Shown here in pieces: positions 13,653 through 18,797 of a DNA stretch of 18,797 nucleotides. The stretch lies in assembly GCA_036377055.1 (NCBI GenBank), contig DASUZD010000176.1, forward strand, positions 1-18,797, given 5' to 3'. Positions within the stretch are counted from its first letter, which is position 1, and each line of letters opens with the position of its first letter. The notes beneath the pieces were generated by a model, which did not search any database, had not been told where the DNA came from, and worked only from the letters and a program-made list of their open reading frames with translations. Position numbers and translations under genes: made by a program. Source of the stretch: DASUZD01 sp036377055 (GTDB lineage: Bacteria > Actinomycetota > Thermoleophilia > Gaiellales > Gaiellaceae).

Positions 13653-15043
13653 GCCGCCGCCCCGAGCCGGCGCAGCGTCTCGCGCGCCACCTCGCGGTCG
13701 TCGAACGGAATCGTGCGGTCCGCCAGCTCCTGCCCCTGCTCGTGGCCCTTGCCGGCGATCACGACGACGTCTCCCTCGCGAGCCTCCTCGATCGCGCGGG
13801 TGATGGCACGCCGCCGGTCGGGCTCGACCTCGGCGTCGCCCGCGACGCCGCCGAGGATCTCCGTGATGATCGCCTCCGGATCTTCGCTGCGTGGGTTGTC
13901 GGACGTGACGATGGCGAGGTCGGACTGCTCGCTCGCGATGCGACCCATGAGCGGACGCTTCTCGCGGTCCCGGTCGCCGCCGCACCCGAAGACGCAGATC
14001 ACGCGCCCCGCAGCGAGCTCGCGCGCCGTCTGGAGGACGCTTTCCAGCGCTCCCGGCTTGTGCGAGTAGTCGACGACGACGGCGAACGGCTGCCCCTCCT
14101 CGACCGTCTCGAACCGGCCCGGCACGCCGCGGAGCGATTCGAGACCGCGCACGATTGCGTCGTCGTCGATGCCGATGATCCGCGAAGCCGCGAGCGCGCC
14201 GAGGGCGTTCTCGACGTTGAAGCGGCCGCGCAGCTTGAGGTCGATCCCAGCGAGCGCGTCCGGCCCGACCTGTGCGTCCGGCGCGAAGCCGAACGTGATG
14301 GCGTCGGGCCGATCCGCCGCGAGCTGGCGGCCCCACTCGTCGCGGACGTTGATCGCGGCTGGTGGGCGGTCGTCGCCGACGAACAGGCGTCGCTTCGCGT
14401 CGAAGTACCGCTCCATCGTCCCGTGGAAGTCGAGGTGGTCCTGGCTCAGGTTCGTGAAGACGAGGCAGGCGAAGCGGACGCGGTCGAGGCGGCGCAACTC
14501 CGACGCATGCGACGACGCCTCCATCGCGCAGCTCCGGTCGCCGGCGTCGAGCATCTCGCGGAACGCGCGCTGGAGGTCGATCGCCTCGGGCGTCGTCCGC
14601 ACGACGGGGCGGCGTTCGCCGCCGACGCGGCTCTCGATCGTCCCGAGGAGCCCCGGCCGGCGACCCGCGGCGGCGAGGATCGCGTAGAGGAGGAAGGCGG
14701 TCGTCGTCTTGCCGTTCGTGCCCGTGACGCCCACGACTTGGAGCTCGCGCGTCGGCTCGCCGAAGAAGGCATCCGCGGCGACGGCCATCGCGGCGCGCGA
14801 GTCCTTGACCACGAGCTGCGGGACGGGCAGCGCGAGCTTCCGCTCGACGACGACCGCGACCGCGCCGCGCGCGACGGCGTCGGCGGCGAAGTCGTGGCCG
14901 TCGGCACGCGAGCCCGGGACGCAGAAGAAGAGCGCGCCCGGCGTTACCGCGCGTGCGTCGTACGCGAGGTCGACGATCTCGGTCGGGGTGCGGGCGATCA
15001 CGGTGCGAGGCGCGAGCGCCGCGATGACGCGCTCCAGCTCCAT
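13649..15043 (-). CDS. murE: UDP-N-acetylmuramoyl-L-alanyl-D-glutamate--2,6-diaminopimelate ligase
   Basis: MurE adds the third stem-peptide residue. The 464-residue protein has LAYDARAVTPGALFFCVPG, the P-loop GTNGKTTT (108-115), MEASSHA, TNLSQDHLDFHGTM, carbamylated-lysine motif YFDAKRRLF (Lys217), VDYSHKPGAL and GCGGDRDREKRPLMG. The specificity motif is DNPR (382-385), which in this family marks meso-diaminopimelate rather than lysine. About 15-20 residues of central-domain strands are missing near residues 256-271. The ATG start has no clear ribosome site. The upstream neighbour is tag on the other strand, 193 bases away, so this gene begins a new transcribed stretch or depends on read-through from ftsI. 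Confidence 0.97.
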   Translation of the reverse strand: MELERVIAALAPRTVIARTPTEIVDLAYDARAVTPGALFFCVPGSRADGHDFAADAVARGAVAVVVERKLALPVPQLVVKDSRAAMAVAADAFFGEPTRELQVVGVTGTNGKTTTAFLLYAILAAAGRRPGLLGTIESRVGGERRPVVRTTPEAIDLQRAFREMLDAGDRSCAMEASSHASELRRLDRVRFACLVFTNLSQDHLDFHGTMERYFDAKRRLFVGDDRPPAAINVRDEWGRQLAADRPDAITFGFAPDAQVGPDALAGIDLKLRGRFNVENALGALAASRIIGIDDDAIVRGLESLRGVPGRFETVEEGQPFAVVVDYSHKPGALESVLQTARELAAGRVICVFGCGGDRDREKRPLMGRIASEQSDLAIVTSDNPRSEDPEAIITEILGGVAGDAEVEPDRRRAITRAIEEAREGDVVVIAGKGHEQGQELADRTIPFDDREVARETLRRLGAAA

Positions 15044-15081
15044 CGCGTGGCGAGTCTAGCGACTGGACCCTACGCCGCCCC

Positions 15082-15111
15082 TTGATAAAGGCACTCGCGC
15101 GCGCGTCTAAC
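15082..15111 (+). promoter_or_regulatory. Possible promoter for tag
   Basis: TTGATA, an 18-base spacer and TCTAAC match five and four of six consensus bases. It lies in the 193-base divergent region between murE and tag, on the tag strand, giving a leader of about 120 bases. No equally good promoter was found on the minus strand for murE. The spacer and box quality are moderate. Confidence 0.35.
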
Positions 15112-15236
15112 TTCGGGTCCCGACCCGCCCCCTGCTCGAGGTCCAGCCTACCGCCGGCGCGCCCCCGCCGCATCGCCCGAGCCGCGCCGAGAGCGTGCCG
15201 TCGTTTCCCCAGGCGTTCCTTGCGAGACTGCACAGA

Positions 15237-15845
15237 GTGAGCGCCGAGCCGAAACGCTGCTGGGGAACCAGCGACCCGCTCTACGAGGCCTACCACGACG
15301 ACGAATGGGGCCGGCCGGTCGTGGACGAGCGCGGCATCTTCGAGCGGCTCTGCCTGGAAGGCTTCCAGTCCGGCCTCTCGTGGCTGACGATCCTGCGCAA
15401 GCGCGACGCCTTCCGCGAAGCGTTCGTGCACTTCGACCCCGACGAAGTCGCACGCTTCGGCGCGCGGGACGTCAAGCGGTTGCTCGAGGACGCCGCGATC
15501 GTCCGCAACCGAGCCAAGATCGAGGCGACGATCGCGAACGCCGAAGCGACCGTCGAGCTGCGCGATCAGGGCACGCCGCTCCACGAGCTCGTCTGGGCCC
15601 ACGCACCGACCCCGCCCCGGCCCGCGCCGCGAACCGCGAAGGACTGGCAGTCGACGACCCCCGAGTCGACGGCGCTCTCGAAGCTCCTGCGCAAGCGCGG
15701 GTTCCGCTTCGTCGGCCCGACGACCGTCTACGCCGCGATTCAGGCGTGCGGCGTCGTGAACGACCACCTCGCGAGCTGCCACGTGCGCGAAGCCGTCGAG
15801 CGCGATCGCGAACGCGCGCCGCTCAGCCGCCAGGCGGGGTCGTAA
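15237..15845 (+). CDS. tag: DNA-3-methyladenine glycosylase I
   Basis: Tag excises 3-methyladenine from alkylated DNA. The 202-residue protein begins RCWGTSDPLYEAYHDDEWG and has FERLCLEGFQSGLSWLTIL with the conserved Glu41. It ends with GFRFVGPTTVYAAIQACGVVND and HLASC. The zinc-binding set is complete: Cys8, His20, His177 and Cys181. The chosen GTG start places Cys8 close to the N-terminus as in the family (about 187 residues). A GTG at 15195 would add 14 residues. It is the only plus-strand gene inside the dcw cluster, transcribed away from murE and meeting ftsI tail to tail with a 23-base overlap. A role in cell-wall synthesis is not expected. Confidence 0.95.
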   Translation: MSAEPKRCWGTSDPLYEAYHDDEWGRPVVDERGIFERLCLEGFQSGLSWLTILRKRDAFREAFVHFDPDEVARFGARDVKRLLEDAAIVRNRAKIEATIANAEATVELRDQGTPLHELVWAHAPTPPRPAPRTAKDWQSTTPESTALSKLLRKRGFRFVGPTTVYAAIQACGVVNDHLASCHVREAVERDRERAPLSRQAGS

Positions 15846-17508
15846 AGACGGGCCCGTCGGGCGGGATCTCGAGGTACTGAAGGCAGAAGCGCGCGATCTG
15901 CTGGAACGCAGGCGCCGCGACCGAGCCGCCCCAGATCGCGCGGTGCGGCTCGTCGACCGCTACCAGCACGACAAGCCGAGGCTTGCTCGCCGGAACGAAG
16001 CCGACGAACGACGCCACGTACCGCCCGGTCGAATAGCCGCCGTGCGGGTCCGGCTTCTGCGCCGTTCCCGTCTTCCCCGCGACCTGATAGCCGGGGATCT
16101 GCGCCGAGGTGCCCGTGCCGGAGGAGACGACGTCCTTCAGCATCGTCGTCAGCTCGGCCGCGATCGAGCGCGAGACGATCCGGCGGCGGAGCACACGCGG
16201 CCGCGGCCGCCCGTCCACGCGCGAGACGAGGTGCGGCCTGACCCACACGCCGCCGTTCGCGATCGCGGCGTACGCGGCCGCCATCTGCACCGGCGTGACC
16301 GCGATGCCCTGGCCGATCGGGACGTTGCCGATCGAGGAGCCCGACCAGTAGCTCGGCAGGATCCCCGGGCTCTCGCCGGGAAAGTCGACGCCGGTCCGCT
16401 TGCCGAACCCGAAGCGGCCGATCCAGGCCAGGAGCCGGTTCGTCCCGAGTTCCTCCGCGAGCGTGATCGCGCCGACGTTCGACGAGCGCGCGAGGATCTG
16501 CGCCACCGTCAGCCGCTCCGTCGGGCGCTGCTCCGCGTCGTGGATCACGCGGTCGGCGACGCGGATCGAGTACGGCAGCGTGAAGGGCGTGCTCGGCTTC
16601 ACGAGACCCTCCGAGAGCACCCCGGCGACGGTGATCAGCTTGAACGTCGAGCCCGGCTCGTACGTGTCCGTAACGGCGCGGTTCCGCTGGAGCGCAGCCG
16701 GCGCGAGCGCGTAGGTGTTGGCGTCGTACCCGGGCTCGACCGCCATCGCCAGCAGCGCTCCCGTCCGCGGGTCGAGCACGATCGCAGTCGCGTCCTTCGC
16801 GTGCTCCTGCGCGACCGTCTGCCGCAGCACCTGCTCGACGTTCGCCTGGATCGTGTGGTCAAGCGTGACGTAGACGTCGCGCCCCTCGCGCGGCGCGCGC
16901 TCGCTGACGACATCGATCGCGCGGCCGAAGGGATCCTTCACGAGCGTCTCGGACCCGGGACGGCCGCTCAGCCAGTGGTCGAGCCCAATCTCGAGCCCAG
17001 CGAGCCCATGATTGTCGAGCCCGGCGTAACCGAGCACCTGCGCCGCGACGCTCCCCTCCGGATAGCTGCGCCGCTCTTCCGGATAGAAGCCGAGGCCGGC
17101 CACGTGGCGACGCTCCAGGAGCGCGGCCCGCGCCGGATCCGCCTTCCGCGCGACGTAGACGAAGCCGTGGGTGCGGTCGGCGAGCCTCGGGTAGAGCTTC
17201 GAGGGGTCGACCCCGAGCAGCTTTCCGGCGAGGAGCGCGGTCGCTCGCGGGTTCTGGATCTGGCGCGGGTCGGCGTAGACTGTCGTCGCCTGCTCGCCGA
17301 TCGCAAGCTGGACGCCCGTGCGGTCGTAGATCGTGCCGCGGCTCGCCGGCAGCTCGACCGTCTCGCGGTGCTGAACGTTCGCCATCCGCGCGAGCGACGC
17401 GGCCCGGACGCTCTGGAGCCAGGCCGCGCGCAGGAACGTTGCGCCGAGCGCGAGCACGAACACGACGAGGAGCAGGCGGATGCGGCGGTTGACGAGCCCG
17501 CGGCTCAC
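15823..17508 (-). CDS. ftsI: Septal class B penicillin-binding protein FtsI (PBP3)
   Basis: FtsI is the septal DD-transpeptidase working with FtsW. The 561-residue protein has one membrane segment at about residues 11-30 and a dimerisation domain with ELPASRGTIYDRTG (53-65). The transpeptidase domain has all three active-site motifs: STFK with Ser287, SSN (342-344) and KTG (479-481). There are no PASTA repeats at the C-terminus, which ends in a short Pro/Gly tail. The start is GTG within the ftsL stop (GTGA). Its 3' end overlaps the 3' end of tag by 23 bases, so the two transcripts would be antisense to each other. The gene pair with ftsL supports the FtsI rather than the elongasome assignment. 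Confidence 0.96.
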   Translation of the reverse strand: MSRGLVNRRIRLLLVVFVLALGATFLRAAWLQSVRAASLARMANVQHRETVELPASRGTIYDRTGVQLAIGEQATTVYADPRQIQNPRATALLAGKLLGVDPSKLYPRLADRTHGFVYVARKADPARAALLERRHVAGLGFYPEERRSYPEGSVAAQVLGYAGLDNHGLAGLEIGLDHWLSGRPGSETLVKDPFGRAIDVVSERAPREGRDVYVTLDHTIQANVEQVLRQTVAQEHAKDATAIVLDPRTGALLAMAVEPGYDANTYALAPAALQRNRAVTDTYEPGSTFKLITVAGVLSEGLVKPSTPFTLPYSIRVADRVIHDAEQRPTERLTVAQILARSSNVGAITLAEELGTNRLLAWIGRFGFGKRTGVDFPGESPGILPSYWSGSSIGNVPIGQGIAVTPVQMAAAYAAIANGGVWVRPHLVSRVDGRPRPRVLRRRIVSRSIAAELTTMLKDVVSSGTGTSAQIPGYQVAGKTGTAQKPDPHGGYSTGRYVASFVGFVPASKPRLVVLVAVDEPHRAIWGGSVAAPAFQQIARFCLQYLEIPPDGPVFTTPPGG

Positions 17509-17888
17509 CGGCGCGGGCGCGAGCCGAGATCGACGTAGAGCGTCGAGTCCGGGTCCGCGGGGCGCAGGCCGAGGCGCGTCTGCGCGAGCTTCTGGATCTG
17601 CTGCGTCGACGCGGCGCTCGAGAGCTGGGACTGGAGGACCGCGTTTTCGGCGCGGAGGTTCGCGCGCTCGCGCGAGAGCCGGTCGAGCTGGACGTTCAGC
17701 CGCAGCACGGCGACGTTGAGCGCGACGATCCCGGTCAGGAGCACCGCGACGACGACGATCCAGACGACGCCGCCCGTGACGCGCCGCCGCGCTGCGGGAC
17801 GGGCGCGCTTCGGCGCCGCGGCCTTCGGCTTCGGCCTCGGCCGCGGCGCCGGTGCAACCGCCTCGGCGGCGACATCCCAAGCGGCCAC
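17505..17888 (-). CDS. ftsL: FtsL-like divisome protein
   Basis: This 127-residue bitopic protein has a Pro/Lys/Arg/Ala-rich cytoplasmic N-terminus (about 12-37), a single membrane helix (about 39-61) and then a heptad-like coiled coil with LRLNVQLDRLSRERANLRAE. It ends in a short tail with LGLRPADPDSTLYVDLG. This architecture and the place between rsmH and ftsI identify FtsL, whose sequence is poorly conserved. It would pair with a DivIC/FtsB-type protein (not in the window) and with FtsQ. The start is GTG sharing one base with the rsmH stop (TAGTG), and the stop overlaps ftsI by four bases. Confidence 0.85.
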   Translation of the reverse strand: MAAWDVAAEAVAPAPRPRPKPKAAAPKRARPAARRRVTGGVVWIVVVAVLLTGIVALNVAVLRLNVQLDRLSRERANLRAENAVLQSQLSSAASTQQIQKLAQTRLGLRPADPDSTLYVDLGSRPRR

Positions 17889-18797
17889 TACGAGCCCACC
17901 TTCACCGCCGAGCGGAGCCGCGCGGACGCGGCGCGAGGGTTCGCTGCGACCTCGCGCGGCGTCGGCCGGATTGCCTTCCGGTGCAGAGCGCGCAGAACCG
18001 GCTCCTGACCGCAGACGCAGACCGGGAAGTCCGGCGGGCAGACGCAGCCGCGCTCCTGCGCGCGCAGGAAGCGCTTGACGATCCTGTCCTCGAGCGAGTG
18101 GAACGAGATCGCGGCAAGCCTTCCGCCGGGCCGCAGCATCCGCAGCGCCGCCGGGAGCGCCCGCTCGACGGCGCCGAGCTCGTCGTTGACGGCGATCCGA
18201 AGCGCCTGGAAGACGCGCTTCGCCGGGTGGCCGTCGCCGAAGCGCGCCGGAGCCGGAATGGCCGCGCGTACGGCGTCGACCAGCTCGCCCGTGCGCTCGA
18301 TCGGCGCTGTGCGTCGGCGCCGGCCGATCTCGCGCGCGATCTGGCGCCCGTACCGCTCGTCGCCGTAGCGACGGAAGACGTCGGCGAGGTCGCGCTCGCT
18401 CGCCTCGTTCACGAGCGTCCGCGCCGAGATCTCGGCCGACGGATCCATCCGCATGTCGAGCGGTGCGTCGGTCGCGTACGAGAAACCGCGCTCCGGCCGG
18501 TCGAGCTGCATGCTCGAGACGCCGAGGTCGAGCAGAATCGCGTCGGCGCGCAGGCCGTTGTCGGCCATCCGCTCGAGGACGTCGGCATAGTCGCCGCGCA
18601 GGAACCGGGTCGAAACGCCGGCGCCGCGCTGGAACGACTCGAAGTACGGCCTCACGCCCGGGTCCCGGTCGACCGCGATGAACTTCCCGTCGCCGCGGAG
18701 GTCGGCGGCGAGCTGAGCCGCGTGGCCGCCCGCGCCGAAGGTGGCGTCGATCACCGTGTAGCCGGGCTGCACCTCGAGGAGGCCGCGAACCTCGTCG
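17888..18797 (-). CDS. rsmH: 16S rRNA (cytosine-1402-N4) methyltransferase, partial (5' end outside window)
   Basis: RsmH (MraW) methylates N4 of C1402 in the 16S rRNA decoding region. The frame stays open past the first internal GTG (18772) to the right edge, reading DEVRGLLEVQ before PGYTVIDATFGAGGHA, so only about a dozen N-terminal residues are missing. The SAM site DATFGAGGHA, LLDLGVSSMQLDRPERGFS, DMRMDP, HPAKRVFQALRIAVNDEL, AISFHSLEDRIVKRF and the Cys-rich CVCPPDFPVCVCG are all present. It is the first visible gene of the cluster; mraZ, which often precedes it, would be outside. Confidence 0.97.
   Translation of the reverse strand, partial: DEVRGLLEVQPGYTVIDATFGAGGHAAQLAADLRGDGKFIAVDRDPGVRPYFESFQRGAGVSTRFLRGDYADVLERMADNGLRADAILLDLGVSSMQLDRPERGFSYATDAPLDMRMDPSAEISARTLVNEASERDLADVFRRYGDERYGRQIAREIGRRRRTAPIERTGELVDAVRAAIPAPARFGDGHPAKRVFQALRIAVNDELGAVERALPAALRMLRPGGRLAAISFHSLEDRIVKRFLRAQERGCVCPPDFPVCVCGQEPVLRALHRKAIRPTPREVAANPRAASARLRSAVKVGS

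Noticed and set aside
15114..15127. CGGGTC-CC-GACCCG hairpin as a terminator
   Set aside because: The stem is six pairs with a two-base loop and no T-tract follows on either strand.
15063..15148. Inverted repeat CTGGACC/GGTCCAG in the murE-tag spacer as insertion-sequence ends
   Set aside because: The arms are only seven bases, no target duplication or transposase is present, and the enclosed DNA does not include tag.
12339..15782. A 1147-codon open frame on the minus strand that could suggest a large fusion protein
   Set aside because: Only the last 437 codons (MurF) are conserved; the rest is the out-of-frame shadow of murE and the spacer in GC-rich DNA, and murE itself is clear in another frame.

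Overview
The window is a GC-rich bacterial chromosome segment that holds most of a division and cell-wall (dcw) cluster on the minus strand. Read in the direction of transcription (high to low coordinates) the order is rsmH (cut by the right edge), ftsL, ftsI, [tag on the opposite strand], murE, murF, mraY, murD, ftsW, murG, murC, murB, ftsQ, ftsZ. Beyond ftsZ lie one plus-strand secreted repeat protein and a minus-strand glycine-cleavage operon gcvT-gcvH-gcvPA, whose last gene is cut by the left edge.

The organism is probably a deep-branching Actinomycetota, perhaps of the Thermoleophilia type. This is an inference. The grounds are very high GC, frequent GTG starts, a dcw cluster without ftsA or ddl, an FtsZ with a short basic linker, and a MurE with the meso-diaminopimelate motif DNPR. 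A P-protein split into two subunits (gcvPA present) is unlike the single-chain GcvP of Streptomyces and Mycobacterium. Chloroflexota cannot be excluded from the sequence alone.

Layout. 1-2719: gcvPA, gcvH and gcvT, tightly coupled. 2720-2964: intergenic region with a minus-oriented terminator-like hairpin and a 14-bp imperfect palindrome. 2965-3762: secreted protein with four Cys-paired repeats, facing ftsZ tail to tail with a 9-bp gap. 3772-15043: ftsZ back to murE. 15237-15845: DNA-3-methyladenine glycosylase I (tag) on the plus strand, splitting the dcw cluster. 15823-18797: ftsI, ftsL and rsmH.

How it works together. MurB and MurC-F build the cytoplasmic UDP-MurNAc-pentapeptide. MraY and MurG convert it to lipid II. 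FtsW (SEDS polymerase) and FtsI (transpeptidase) insert it at the septum, guided by FtsL, FtsQ and the FtsZ ring. Most junctions are 1-4 nt overlaps (GTGA or TAGTG), so the genes are probably translationally coupled. The breaks are at tag, at the 169-nt mraY-murD spacer and before ftsZ, which has a good sigma70-type promoter of its own.

No wholly new system is evident. The most unusual points are: shortening of the same central-domain region in MurC, MurD and MurE; a 140-nt ftsW/murG coding overlap; substituted signature motifs in MurG; a probable CTG start for mraY; a G-quadruplex motif before murD; and the secreted four-repeat protein.
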